Shown: one piece after another, positions 1 through 7,362 of the stretch
Numbering within the stretch: the first letter of the stretch is position 1
Layout: the number at the start of each line of letters is the position of its first letter
Origin: an uncultured Clostridia bacterium
GTDB lineage: Bacteria > Bacillota > Clostridia > Peptostreptococcales > Anaerovoracaceae
DNA: 19,328 nt
Direction: 5' to 3'
Assembly: GCA_934247125.1 (NCBI GenBank)
Contig: CAKQIZ010000034.1
Span: 1-19,328, forward strand
The notes under the pieces: generated by a model
Databases searched by the model: none
What the model was told of the DNA's origin: nothing
What the model saw: the letters and a program-made list of their open reading frames with translations, nothing else
Translations under genes and position numbers: made by a program

Positions 1-239
1 ATAACGCTCGTTATCCCTTTGTCTTTGAGTGCAAAGACTGCAAGTGCGGCCATTATCCCGAGATATATCGCGATGCCGCCGAATCTCGGCATCGGCTTTT
101 TATGCATTCGCCTTTCATCCTTCGGGATGTCCATCGCACCTATTTTAGGCGCGATCTTTATCGCCGCAGGTGTAACTGCCGCTGCCACGACAAAGGCGAC
201 CAGAAACGGTCCCCATAATTCTATGCTGGTAGCTGTCAC
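1..239 (-). CDS. Undecaprenyl-phosphate glycosyl-1-phosphate transferase, TagO/WecA family (partial, 3' end outside window)
   Basis: Only the first ~79 codons are present. The GTG start at 239-237 is supported by AGGAG seven bases upstream, and it overlaps the stop of the dCMP deaminase gene by four bases (GTGA), which suggests translational coupling. The N-terminus has a hydrophobic first membrane segment (about residues 9-26). It is followed by the family's cytoplasmic loop, with [19 protein letters not shown] around residues 36-54, and the start of a second membrane segment. This D-x-P-x-x-RR-x-H-x-x-P-x-P-x-x-GG pattern is typical of the WecA/TagO branch. MraY has a different loop. Family members move a sugar-1-phosphate onto undecaprenyl phosphate at the membrane to start teichoic acid or other surface-glycan synthesis. 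The sugar used cannot be told from this fragment. Confidence 0.85.
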   Translation of the reverse strand, partial: MTATSIELWGPFLVAFVVAAAVTPAAIKIAPKIGAMDIPKDERRMHKKPMPRFGGIAIYLGIMAALAVFALKDKGITSV

Positions 240-697
240 TTGATTTCTCCTAACATTACTATTTTCAGTCCGGCTTCAGCCAGTATGTCTACAGACAGCT
301 GATCCGGATATCCTTCTTTTACTATGATCTTGCTTATTCCTGAATTTATTATCATCTTCGCACATATCACGCACGGCTGATGCGTGATATATATCGTCGC
401 ACCTTCTATGCTCTGGCCCAGCGTGGCCGCCTGTATTATCGCGTTCTGCTCGGCATGCAGTGCTCTGCACAGCTCATGTTTCTCGCCCGACGGGATCCCC
501 AGCTGCTGCCTCAGGCATCCGCATTCGCGGTCCCCGCAGTGCTGCAGACCTCTCGGCGCACCGTTGTACCCGGTGGCGACGATATGTCTGTCCTTTACGA
601 TCACAGCACCTACATGCCGTCTAAGACACGTGGAGCGTTTTGCTGTGAGCACTGCCATTTCCATAAAATATTCATCCCAGCTTGGTCTGTTGTCCAT
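236..697 (-). CDS. comEB: dCMP deaminase, ComEB type
   Basis: A 153-residue zinc-dependent deoxycytidylate deaminase. It converts dCMP to dUMP, feeding thymidylate synthesis in the cytoplasm. The zinc site and catalytic glutamate are visible as HAE at residues 81-83 (within HAEQNAI) and PCVIC at 108-112. A cysteine/histidine-rich insert (C54, C59, C61, H74, C77) fits the second zinc site known in several dCMP deaminases. The reading frame stays open upstream to 796, but that would run into truA. The ATG at 697 has AAGGAG six bases ahead and gives a normal family length, so I chose it. The gene lies 25 bases after truA and overlaps the following tagO/wecA-type gene by four bases. Competence genes are not visible nearby, so a role in dNTP metabolism is the safe call. 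Confidence 0.93.
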   Translation of the reverse strand: MDNRPSWDEYFMEMAVLTAKRSTCLRRHVGAVIVKDRHIVATGYNGAPRGLQHCGDRECGCLRQQLGIPSGEKHELCRALHAEQNAIIQAATLGQSIEGATIYITHQPCVICAKMIINSGISKIIVKEGYPDQLSVDILAEAGLKIVMLGEIK

Positions 698-722
698 ACG
701 TTTCTCCTTGATCATGCAAATA

Positions 723-1487
723 TCAGTAGTACACTTCTGCAAGGTACAGTCCGTAAGGCGGGGCTGTATGTCCTGCAGCTGATCTGTCTGCTGCATCGAT
801 AATATCTTTCATCTTTTCCGGCGCGATCTTTCCCGCTCCTATATCCGTCAGCGTTCCCGCTATTATCCTTACCATATTGTAAAGAAACCCGTCGCCGCTC
901 ACGTGGATCTCTATGTTCCTGTCTCCTGTGACGCTTATACCATATATCGTCCTCACCGTGGTCTCTCGTGGAGTCCCTCCGGCCGCCTCGAAAGACTTGA
1001 AATCGTGCGTGCCTTCCAGATATCCCGCCGCGCGCCGCATGGCGTCCGTATCCAGCGGCTTTGCAACATGGTAGACATAATTCCTCACGAAGACATCTGC
1101 GCTTTCCGCATTGAGTATCCTGTAGATATATTTCTTGCCTTTACAATCGAATCTGGCATGAAAATCAGCAGACTTCTCCTCGGCCTTTATGATCCTCACA
1201 GGTGATGCCGCAAACGGCCCCTTCTCTCTGCTCGCGAGACTGTTGTTCACGACCATCGCCAGCTTTTCCACGGGTATCTTCACATCGGCTGTAAACGATG
1301 CGCGCTGAGCATATGCATGCACCCCCGCATCAGTCCGGCTCGTGCCGTTCAGTGTGATGCTGCTGCCGAGAAGCGATGACAGCGTCTGCTCCAGATACCC
1401 CTGTACAGTGGGCATGTCCGGCTGCCGCTGCCAGCCGTGGAATACTGATCCGTCGTATTCTATTGTAAGAAGTATGTTCTTTTTCAT
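723..1487 (-). CDS. truA: tRNA pseudouridine(38-40) synthase TruA
   Basis: A 254-residue protein, the usual TruA length. It isomerises uridines 38, 39 and 40 in the anticodon arm of many tRNAs. The N-terminus has the conserved [12 protein letters not shown] stretch (residues 9-20). The catalytic aspartate is D53 in SRTDAGVHA. Further family blocks are [13 protein letters not shown] (112-124), [16 protein letters not shown] (198-213) and the C-terminal GLYLAEVYY. An AAAGG sequence lies about six bases before the ATG, a modest ribosome binding site. The gene is followed after 25 bases by the dCMP deaminase gene and preceded by a 102-base gap to the prepilin peptidase gene. It could be read from its own promoter or from the upstream gene. 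The family assignment is secure. Confidence 0.96.
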   Translation of the reverse strand: MKKNILLTIEYDGSVFHGWQRQPDMPTVQGYLEQTLSSLLGSSITLNGTSRTDAGVHAYAQRASFTADVKIPVEKLAMVVNNSLASREKGPFAASPVRIIKAEEKSADFHARFDCKGKKYIYRILNAESADVFVRNYVYHVAKPLDTDAMRRAAGYLEGTHDFKSFEAAGGTPRETTVRTIYGISVTGDRNIEIHVSGDGFLYNMVRIIAGTLTDIGAGKIAPEKMKDIIDAADRSAAGHTAPPYGLYLAEVYY

Positions 1488-1589
1488 CGTATACCTTTTC
1501 TAATTATATATTATTTCAAAGCCGCGTGCCACATTTATTAGTCATAATTCAGGCGCTCGCCACATCATAACCGGCCGGCACACAATACA

Positions 1590-2276
1590 TCACAAAATCA
1601 TCGGCCAGACGGCAAAAATGTATAAGCACCCGCAGCCGCATATATATGGTCCCAGCGGTCGCTCATCGTCTTTGCTGTATCGCCCCGACACCAGCCCTGC
1701 CGCAGCTGCTGCCCCGCTCACCAGTGAGGATCCAAGAAGCACCGCCACGGTCCCTTTCAGTCCGAGCACAAGACCAAGCGATGCGAAAAGTTTCACATCA
1801 CCGAAACCCATGACTTCTTTATGGAATATCAGACTTCCTGTGCCTGCGACCGCCAGCATCGCACCTCCGCCGGCAAGCGCACCCAGCAGCGGCTGCCAGA
1901 CCGAGCTGTGAAACGGTATGAACCCGAACGCACTCAGAGCCAGCATTATCACGAACTGGTCAGGTATCACCATGTATTTCAGATCTGCCAGGCCGATGAT
2001 CAGCATCGCCCAGCACGCGAACAGCCCCGCCGCGGCAAACTGCACATCGCAGAACGAAAGCCTGACGAGAAGACATGCGAAGCCTGCCGCATATATCCAT
2101 CGCCACGGATATCCCTTAACTCTCTGTATGTGTGGATCCGTCAGCTCGGCTCCCGGCTTTTCCCCGTAATCGCACAGCCAGCCCGCAGGCATTTTATTGA
2201 ATATATATACTGCCGCAAAGCCTGCCAGGACACCCAGCACTATGCTTGCAGCAACCTTTATTATGATCGCCGTCAT
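1590..2276 (-). CDS. Prepilin peptidase (A24 family), short form
   Basis: A 228-residue polytopic membrane protein with about six hydrophobic segments. Two aspartate motifs of type IV prepilin peptidases are visible: GLADLKYMVIPD (catalytic D98) and GFGDVK (catalytic D160). These enzymes cut the positively charged leader off type IV pilin-like or competence pseudopilin precursors at the inner face of the membrane. The protein lacks the N-terminal cytoplasmic domain with paired CxxC motifs found in bifunctional PilD/ComC enzymes. N-methylation of the pilin is therefore unlikely by this protein. The end of the final conserved block is unusual, reading PLGPYICGCGCL. The start is supported by AAAGGAGG nine bases upstream. 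No pilin, ATPase or platform genes are in the window, so the substrate is unknown. It might instead be a CpaA/TadV-like peptidase. Confidence 0.88.
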   Translation of the reverse strand: MTAIIIKVAASIVLGVLAGFAAVYIFNKMPAGWLCDYGEKPGAELTDPHIQRVKGYPWRWIYAAGFACLLVRLSFCDVQFAAAGLFACWAMLIIGLADLKYMVIPDQFVIMLALSAFGFIPFHSSVWQPLLGALAGGGAMLAVAGTGSLIFHKEVMGFGDVKLFASLGLVLGLKGTVAVLLGSSLVSGAAAAAGLVSGRYSKDDERPLGPYICGCGCLYIFAVWPMIL

Positions 2277-2302
2277 CTCAATATTCCTCCTTTATTGCTC
2301 TT

Positions 2303-2331
2303 ATTCTATCAATTTCCTTTTTTAACCACAA
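2303..2331 (-). promoter_or_regulatory. Candidate promoter of the prepilin peptidase gene
   Basis: On the minus strand TTGTGG (2331-2326) is followed after 17 bases by TAGAAT (2308-2303), matching the sigma-A consensus at 3 and 5 of 6 positions with ideal spacing. It would leave a leader of about 20 bases that contains the strong ribosome binding site. Inferred from sequence only. Confidence 0.5.
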
Positions 2332-2355
2332 CATTATTTTGATTTTTTTGTCGTA

Positions 2356-2384
2356 TTGTGGAGAATGCCGTCGTACATTAGATA
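2356..2384 (+). promoter_or_regulatory. Weak candidate promoter of the response regulator gene
   Basis: TTGTGG (2356-2361) is followed after 17 bases by TAGATA (2379-2384), a weak -10 element with TATAAA just downstream. The -35 hexamer is the same as that of the divergent promoter and lies in inverted orientation to it, 24 bases away. The leader downstream also carries an inverted repeat, TTTGAT-5-ATCAAA (2401-2417). Inferred from sequence only. Confidence 0.3.
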
Positions 2385-2454
2385 TAAAAAAATGACCCTT
2401 TTTGATATAGAATCAAAGCAGTGGTACAGTTGCACACCAAAGGAGGTATTGAAT

Positions 2455-3261
2455 ATGAAAAATGTTTCAACAAGGGACAGAGATACTGTGCTGATAGTTG
2501 ACGACACATCAGCAAACCATGAAGTAATACAGACATTTCTGAACGATATCGGTGTAAAATGTGAAAGCGCATTCGATGGTCTGGAAGCTGTCACCATGTG
2601 CAATTCCGTTGACAGAAATTATTATTCACTGATACTGATGGATATAAACCTGCCGTACATGAACGGCATCGAGACCGTCCGCAGACTGCGGGACCTGGGG
2701 ATAGACACACCGGTGATCGCTGTGACGGCATCGAGCAAAAATGAAGACAGGATCCAGCAGGCAGAAACTGAAAACATATTCGACATGATACTTTTCAAGC
2801 CTTTCAACTCCACGTCATTTTACACGGCGATATCACCGTATGTCAGATCCGCACTGCTCACAGCATCATGCTCCGGCACCTGCACGCACAAAGACAGCAG
2901 CTTCTCCGGCATGGATCCCGACATATGCGACATACATACTGCTATAGAAAACATGGGCAACAGTCCCAGGCTTTTCCTGAAGCACTTCAATAATTTCAAA
3001 CACAACAACGCCGACCTTTCTCTGCGTCTGCGTGAAATGATAGATACAGACCGGTACAGCGACGCCGCCGTACTTTGCCATTCCATAAAGGGTATTGCCG
3101 GCATGCTGGGATTAACATCTCTTTATGCGCATGTGATATCCCTGGAAGATCTGCTCAGACAGCACATATCAAAGCGACTGTTCATTTTGTCATACGACAT
3201 ACTCGCTCTGCTTTTTTGCATAAACAACGATATCCAGTCGATATGCCAGCTGCAGATATGA
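2455..3261 (+). CDS. Response regulator with receiver domain and C-terminal HPt domain
   Basis: A 268-residue two-domain phosphorelay protein. Residues 11-130 form a receiver (REC) domain, with the acidic pair D16-D17 in VLIVDD, the phospho-acceptor D63 in LILMDINLP, T91 in VIAVTAS and K115 in LFKPF. Residues 155-268 form a histidine phosphotransfer (HPt) domain with phospho-histidine H209 in CHSIKGIAGMLG. There is no DNA-binding or enzymatic output domain. The protein can therefore only pass phosphate on or bind a partner. The frame is open back to 2356, but the ATG at 2455 has AAAGGAGG eight bases ahead and yields a receiver that begins normally, so it is the chosen start. No histidine kinase is adjacent. 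The gene stands alone on the plus strand, head to head with the prepilin peptidase gene. In hybrid kinases this REC-HPt pair is usually the C-terminal tail. Confidence 0.9.
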   Translation: MKNVSTRDRDTVLIVDDTSANHEVIQTFLNDIGVKCESAFDGLEAVTMCNSVDRNYYSLILMDINLPYMNGIETVRRLRDLGIDTPVIAVTASSKNEDRIQQAETENIFDMILFKPFNSTSFYTAISPYVRSALLTASCSGTCTHKDSSFSGMDPDICDIHTAIENMGNSPRLFLKHFNNFKHNNADLSLRLREMIDTDRYSDAAVLCHSIKGIAGMLGLTSLYAHVISLEDLLRQHISKRLFILSYDILALLFCINNDIQSICQLQI

Positions 3262-3338
3262 CTGCAGTCCGGCATTCCGACAGTCCGGCGGTCAGCGGTC
3301 GTTCAGGCGCCGTGCCGCACACCTCAGTCGATCTGTAT

Positions 3339-3369
3339 GCCGGTGTATCAGTGCTGCGAAACACCCGGC
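3339..3369. other. GC-rich hairpin between convergent genes
   Basis: GCCGGTGT (3339-3346) can pair with ACACCCGGC (3361-3369) with one bulged base and a 14-base loop. It sits between the ends of the response regulator and the alcohol dehydrogenase genes, where a shared terminator would be expected. Neither strand shows a T-run after the stem, so a terminator role is only a guess. The rest of 3262-3383 shows nothing recognisable. Confidence 0.25.
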
Positions 3370-3383
3370 CGGTCCGTGGTGGA

Positions 3384-4655
3384 TCACATGACTGATCTCA
3401 CGAGATCTTCAAGCTGCTTCCTGTTGAATATCTTCGGAACGGGATACAGCGGGTTCGCTTCAGCATCGGCCCATTTCGCGATAGTTTCGACATCTTCTTC
3501 CTTTATACAGTCGAATCTGTCCGGGATATCCATGCTGCGTTTCGTATTTTCTATCCATTCTATGAAAAGGCGTGCTTTTCCATTATTCGTAGTTTTTCCT
3601 TTCATCGCGCCGTACACCGGGCAGGCACATCCGCCTGCCCGGCCGACATCATCTACTCCGTATTCCGCAGAAAGCCCGCAGTGATCTGCAAGCTCCGCAA
3701 GCTTCATCTCTGCACTGCTTCCGAATGCCTTCAGAACATGTGGCAGCAGTATCGCCATTGCCTTTCCGTGAGGGACGCCGTACAGACCTCCCACGGCATG
3801 ACCTATCGCGTGTACATAGCCGACGCATCCTCTCGTGAACGCCCTGCCGGCGTAAAACGCCGCTCTCTGCATATTCCGGCGCTTTTCCATATCACTGCCA
3901 TTCTTGTAAGCTCCCTCAAGGTTTTCATATATGAGCTTTACGGCATCCTTTGCCATCCGCTTCTCCAGAGCCGTATCGTATGTGTTGTTAGTATAAGCTT
4001 CGACCGCATGACACAGCGCATCCATTCCCGTATATGCAGTTATATCCGGCGGCAGTCCCGCTGTCAGACCGGCATCCAGCACACATACATGCGGGATCAT
4101 CGCCATATCGTTTATCGACTTTTTCCGATGCGTTTCGTGATCCGTTATCACTGCTGCCATCGTCGTTTCTGAGCCCGTCCCCGAAGTCGTCGGTATCGCC
4201 CACATCACAGGCACTTTTCTCCTGGAGCGCACCTTGAGCACTCCCTGAAGCTCCGCGATCGTCCTGTCCGGTCTGGCGATCCGCGCTGCGATAGCTTTGC
4301 CGCAGTCCATCGGCGATCCCCCGCCAAACAGGATCATCCCCTGCGCATTTTTCTCATTATATATTCTGACACCTTCTTCGACCTGAGCATCCGTCGGATC
4401 CGACGTGAGGCGATCGAACACCTCGCATTCTATCCCGCTTGCCCGCAGCTTTTCCAGCATCGGCACAGGGAGACCCCGCTTCATCATGTTCGGACCCATT
4501 ACCACGAGCAGCTTTTCCACACCCCTGCGTTTTATGTCTTCCGCCAGTCTGTCACTGTCGGCTCTGTCCTCTATCACTTCAGGCGTATGCCACGGGAGCA
4601 TGTACATCCCTACTTTCATCGCTCCCTGATATATCCTGCAAAACAGTCTGTTCAT
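3384..4655 (-). CDS. Iron-containing alcohol dehydrogenase
   Basis: A 423-residue cytoplasmic oxidoreductase of the Fe-ADH family, which interconverts alcohols and aldehydes or ketones using NAD(P)H. Visible features are the nucleotide-binding GGGSP (111-115) and PTTSGTGSE (155-163). The likely metal ligands, by analogy with FucO spacing, are D212 and H216 in MDALCHAVEAY, H282 in GYVHAIGHAVGG and H296 in VPHGKA. The open frame begins at 4685, but that ATG has no ribosome binding site. The ATG at 4655 has GGAGG six bases ahead and was chosen. Residues 331-360 carry an extra loop rich in Gly, Cys and Asn before the last helical part. Substrate cannot be read from sequence; butanol dehydrogenase-like and YqhD-like enzymes are the closest named groups. 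The gene appears to stand alone. Confidence 0.93.
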   Translation of the reverse strand: MNRLFCRIYQGAMKVGMYMLPWHTPEVIEDRADSDRLAEDIKRRGVEKLLVVMGPNMMKRGLPVPMLEKLRASGIECEVFDRLTSDPTDAQVEEGVRIYNEKNAQGMILFGGGSPMDCGKAIAARIARPDRTIAELQGVLKVRSRRKVPVMWAIPTTSGTGSETTMAAVITDHETHRKKSINDMAMIPHVCVLDAGLTAGLPPDITAYTGMDALCHAVEAYTNNTYDTALEKRMAKDAVKLIYENLEGAYKNGSDMEKRRNMQRAAFYAGRAFTRGCVGYVHAIGHAVGGLYGVPHGKAMAILLPHVLKAFGSSAEMKLAELADHCGLSAEYGVDDVGRAGGCACPVYGAMKGKTTNNGKARLFIEWIENTKRSMDIPDRFDCIKEEDVETIAKWADAEANPLYPVPKIFNRKQLEDLVRSVM

Positions 4656-4716
4656 CTCATGCCTCCGTTCCTCGTGTGATTTCATCTATATATAATACCA
4701 CCACTTCCCGCTCTGA

Positions 4717-4745
4717 TCTATATCCGCAGGCAGATTTTCATGCAA
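4717..4745 (-). promoter_or_regulatory. Candidate promoter of the alcohol dehydrogenase gene
   Basis: On the minus strand TTGCAT (4745-4740) precedes TATAGA (4722-4717) with a 17-base spacer. It begins at the very end of the upstream terminator's T-run, so the hydrolase and dehydrogenase units would be separate. The match is moderate. The remaining part of 4786-4898 shows nothing recognisable. Confidence 0.35.
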
Positions 4746-4785
4746 AAAGCTGTCTCGCTGATCCTTTAGACGATCAGAAGACAGC
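4744..4785 (-). terminator. Intrinsic terminator after the NlpC/P60 gene
   Basis: On the minus strand GCTGTCT and CTGATC pair with GATCAG and AGACAGC (arms 4785-4772 and 4763-4749, with a small internal loop and an 8-base apical loop). The stem is followed directly by TTTTT at 4748-4744. The stem, loop and T-run are those of a rho-independent terminator. It lies about 115 bases after the stop of the hydrolase gene. Confidence 0.85.
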
Positions 4786-4898
4786 CTGTATGTTTTCTTT
4801 TTTCTGCTCATTTGCGACACGTCTGGAGCTGCATACGTCTTTCATTCCGCACAGCCGGCATTTAATACATCATGTGTCCAACTTCCTATAATATGTTT

Positions 4899-5927
4899 CT
4901 ATTCTATGATCCTTCGGACTGATACGACTTTTCCGGAGTAGCTCGTGCTCGTCACGATGATGCCTGTATCATAATCCGATGCGTGGACCATCTTGCCGCC
5001 GCCGACATAGATGCCGATATGACCCGAAAAGCAGATCAGATCTCCCGGCTGAGCCTCACTGTACGAAACGGCTTTGCCGCACTGCGCCTGATACGGTACT
5101 GTTCTCGGAAGCGATATCCCGAAATGCGCATATACGCTCTGCACGAATCCCGAACAGTCTGCACCGTCCGTAAGGCTTGTGCCGCCGTAAACGTACGGAT
5201 TGCCGACGAACTGAAGTGCAAAATCCACAACATCAGTGCCGCTGCCGCTGCCCATCACGTTTCCGCCGGAGCTGCTGCCGTCAGCAGCCTTGCTCTTTGC
5301 CTTGGTGCCCTTGTACACCACTTTGTCTACCGACTCGTTTATCACTGTCGTATCCACGACCTGTGAAGAAAGAACCTTGCCGTTGACGCACGTCATCTGA
5401 TTTGTAACGATCTGGTCGCCGTCAGTTCCTTCACTCTTCACTTCGCTCTCGCCCTCGTACAAATCTGCGCTGTCTTCATACGAAGTGCCTGCTTCGATCT
5501 TCTCGACCGAACCGATCTCTGCATCGATAGTCACAGAAAACAGCGGGTCTTCCGTGCTGTTCTGCTCCAGTATATAGTTCACGGCTTCTTTTTCCGTGAG
5601 TACTACCGGCGGTTCCTCACTTCGCTTGAGGCTTTTGCTTCCAGTACTCAGCTTCTTGTCTACAGAAACTGATACGACCTGTGCTCCGTCAGGTGTATAT
5701 TCATTAAGCACTTTTTCTATGACTTTTTCTGCAGTCTTCTCATCCTTCACGAGGAAAAGCTCCTCGCCTCCTGCTTTTACTGCATACGGATCTTCTACTT
5801 TCTTTCCGCTTTTCGCATATACTGCATACGGCTTTGTGAAATCCAGGACAACCACTGATGCAATCGCCAGAATTACCACGAGTGCCGCGATAAGCAGTTT
5901 CCTGTAATTCTTCAAACTTGAAATCAT
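4899..5927 (-). CDS. Membrane-anchored G5 domain and NlpC/P60 cell-wall hydrolase
   Basis: A 342-residue protein predicted to face outward. A basic N-terminus and one hydrophobic segment (about 11-29) form a signal anchor. Residues 30-125 form a linker domain. Residues ~128-207 look like a G5 domain, an extracellular module often found with peptidoglycan-active enzymes. A Ser/Gly-rich hinge (211-230) leads to a C-terminal NlpC/P60 peptidase domain. Its catalytic residues are visible: C258 in GADCSGFV, H303 in SGHIGIYVG and H315 in MVHAS. Such enzymes cut gamma-D-glutamyl-diamino acid or related bonds in peptidoglycan stem peptides, in cell separation, growth or spore-related remodelling. The ATG has GGAGAGGA upstream. 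The gene is a single unit with a palindromic promoter region before it and a strong terminator after it. Confidence 0.92.
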   Translation of the reverse strand: MISSLKNYRKLLIAALVVILAIASVVVLDFTKPYAVYAKSGKKVEDPYAVKAGGEELFLVKDEKTAEKVIEKVLNEYTPDGAQVVSVSVDKKLSTGSKSLKRSEEPPVVLTEKEAVNYILEQNSTEDPLFSVTIDAEIGSVEKIEAGTSYEDSADLYEGESEVKSEGTDGDQIVTNQMTCVNGKVLSSQVVDTTVINESVDKVVYKGTKAKSKAADGSSSGGNVMGSGSGTDVVDFALQFVGNPYVYGGTSLTDGADCSGFVQSVYAHFGISLPRTVPYQAQCGKAVSYSEAQPGDLICFSGHIGIYVGGGKMVHASDYDTGIIVTSTSYSGKVVSVRRIIE

Positions 5928-5960
5928 AGTTTCCTCTCCATTGAAATTCCTTCTGCATCT

Positions 5961-5996
5961 GCTGTATTATAAAATAATACCTGTACATTATACAGC
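5961..5996 (-). promoter_or_regulatory. Promoter region with nested palindromes before the NlpC/P60 gene
   Basis: A perfect 7-base inverted repeat, GTATTAT-AAA-ATAATAC (5964-5980), overlaps a TATAAT hexamer on the minus strand (5971-5966). A second, wider inverted repeat, GCTGTAT (5961-5967) and ATACAGC (5990-5996), encloses it together with another minus-strand TATAAT (5992-5987). No good -35 hexamer is seen at either. The arrangement resembles a repressor operator over the -10 region. The regulator is unknown. Confidence 0.5.
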
Positions 5997-6033
5997 AATG
6001 GCACCTCCGGTTGAACCGATGGGGTGCCATTTT
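5997..6033 (-). terminator. Hairpin after the aminotransferase gene, probable terminator
   Basis: AATGGCACC (5997-6005) pairs perfectly with GGTGCCATT (6023-6031), with a further short pairing CGGT/ACCG inside the loop. It lies about 105 bases past the aminotransferase stop on the minus strand. The T-run on that strand is poor, while the plus strand has TTTT. It is the only candidate end for the four-gene unit. The rest of 6034-6135 shows nothing recognisable. Confidence 0.45.
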
Positions 6034-6135
6034 CACATAAACTTCAAGTTGTGTTCTTATTCAGAATATTTGTTCATCTTGGCATCCTGCAAAATCTGTA
6101 TACTGCAGCCGTACACTGTGTCTGCATGCGCGAGA

Positions 6136-7326
6136 CTATCTCAGTCCGTATTCTTCAGCGAGCTTTCTGAATCCCGGCATCGAGTTCACGATGCTTTCGT
6201 GCGATACGCAGTATGCCAGACGTACATATCCCGGACATGCGAACGCTGTTCCCGGAACCATCAGGATATTGTACTTCTTAGCTGCCGCACAGAATTCGTT
6301 TTCGTCATCGACCGGCGATTTGAGGAACATGTAGAATGCTCCCTCCGGCTTGACACAGTCGAATCCGCAGTCTTTCAGCCCTTCGTAAAGCGCAGTCCTG
6401 TTTCTGTCGTAGTAGTCGAGATCCACCTGAACGTCAACACATCTGCCGATGACTTTCTGCTGGAGCGACGGCGCATTTACACATCCGATTATCCTGTTCG
6501 CATTCGACGCTGTATCGAATACCAGCTCGCTTTCCTCAAGCTCCGACGGTATGACAAGATATCCGATCCTCTCGCCCGGCAGTGACAGCGATTTACTGTA
6601 TGAATATGCAACGATCGTGTTATCGTAGTACTTCGTAACATACGGCACCTTTGCTCCGCCGAACGCCAGCTCACGGTAAGGCTCGTCGGAGATCAGGAAT
6701 ATAGTCCTTCCCAGCTCCTTCTGCTTTCTGTCCATGATCTCTGCTATCTTCTTTATAGTATCCTCGCTGTATATCACACCTGTCGGATTGTTCGGCGTAT
6801 TTATCAGAACGACTCTCGTCTTGTCCGTGATCAGCTTCTCGAAGCTCTCGAGATCAGGATAGAACGTCTCTTTGTCTGTAGGCGCCTGCACGACTTTGCC
6901 GTCGTAGTTGTTCACATACCAGTTGTACTCGAGGAAGTAAGGTGCGAATATGATGACTTCTTCGCCCGGATTGAGGATCGTCTTGAGCGCTACGTTCAGT
7001 CCGCTCGCTGCGCCTACTGTCATCAGGATATTGCCGCTTCCGAACGATGTGCCGAATCTCCTGTTCAGTGAATCCGCGATCGCAGCTCTGACGTCCTCAA
7101 ATCCCGCATTGCTCATATATCCATGAAGCACGCTTGGTTCTTCTTCATTTAGAACATCTATTATCGCCTGCTTTATTTCTTCGGGTACCGGTGCGTCAGG
7201 ATTGCCGAGGCTGAAGTCGAATACGTTTTCCGCACCGTACCTGGCCCTCATCCTGTCGCCTTCCTCAAACATCGTTCTTATGGCTGAGTTGTTAGCCATA
7301 AGAGGTTTCATCTTTTCTGCTATCAT
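6136..7326 (-). CDS. Pyridoxal phosphate-dependent aminotransferase, class I/II
   Basis: A 396-residue fold-type I aminotransferase, close to the typical AspC-like length. Cofactor-binding motifs are clear: NTPNNPTG (176-183), the ring-binding D214 and Y217 in SDEPYREL, and the Schiff-base lysine K245 in SYSKSLSLPGERIG with R253. R369 in GYVRLAY is the expected substrate carboxylate contact. The family moves amino groups between amino acids and 2-oxo acids in the cytoplasm. Aspartate, aromatic or broad specificity cannot be distinguished here. The start is preceded by AAAGGA about ten bases upstream. The gene is the last of a four-gene run, 36 bases after the LOR/SDH-type gene. That suggests it handles an amino group or keto acid linked to glutamine, glutamate, ornithine or proline metabolism (inference). 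Confidence 0.92.
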   Translation of the reverse strand: MIAEKMKPLMANNSAIRTMFEEGDRMRARYGAENVFDFSLGNPDAPVPEEIKQAIIDVLNEEEPSVLHGYMSNAGFEDVRAAIADSLNRRFGTSFGSGNILMTVGAASGLNVALKTILNPGEEVIIFAPYFLEYNWYVNNYDGKVVQAPTDKETFYPDLESFEKLITDKTRVVLINTPNNPTGVIYSEDTIKKIAEIMDRKQKELGRTIFLISDEPYRELAFGGAKVPYVTKYYDNTIVAYSYSKSLSLPGERIGYLVIPSELEESELVFDTASNANRIIGCVNAPSLQQKVIGRCVDVQVDLDYYDRNRTALYEGLKDCGFDCVKPEGAFYMFLKSPVDDENEFCAAAKKYNILMVPGTAFACPGYVRLAYCVSHESIVNSMPGFRKLAEEYGLR

Positions 7327-7362
7327 TAAATATCTTTCCTTTCACTCTTGCTTATATTCCTG

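Noticed and set aside
698..796. An upstream extension of the dCMP deaminase frame adding 33 residues
   Set aside because: It overlaps truA, resembles no deaminase N-terminus, and the ATG at 697 has a far better ribosome binding site.
1503..1531. A TATAAT on the minus strand (1508-1503) as a truA promoter
   Set aside because: The hexamer 17 bases upstream (TGGCAC) is a poor -35. The region is AT-rich, so a chance -10 match is likely. A promoter there is possible but not supported.
2356..2454. A 33-residue N-terminal extension of the response regulator
   Set aside because: The receiver domain starts normally at the ATG at 2455, which has AAAGGAGG. The extension covers the promoter-like region.
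3270..3300. Repeated CAGTCCGGC after the response regulator gene
   Set aside because: Only two copies, near each other, with no arm structure or target-site pattern. Not enough to call a mobile or regulatory repeat.
4656..4685. An upstream ATG at 4685 for the alcohol dehydrogenase
   Set aside because: No ribosome binding site precedes it, whereas the ATG at 4655 has GGAGG at good spacing.
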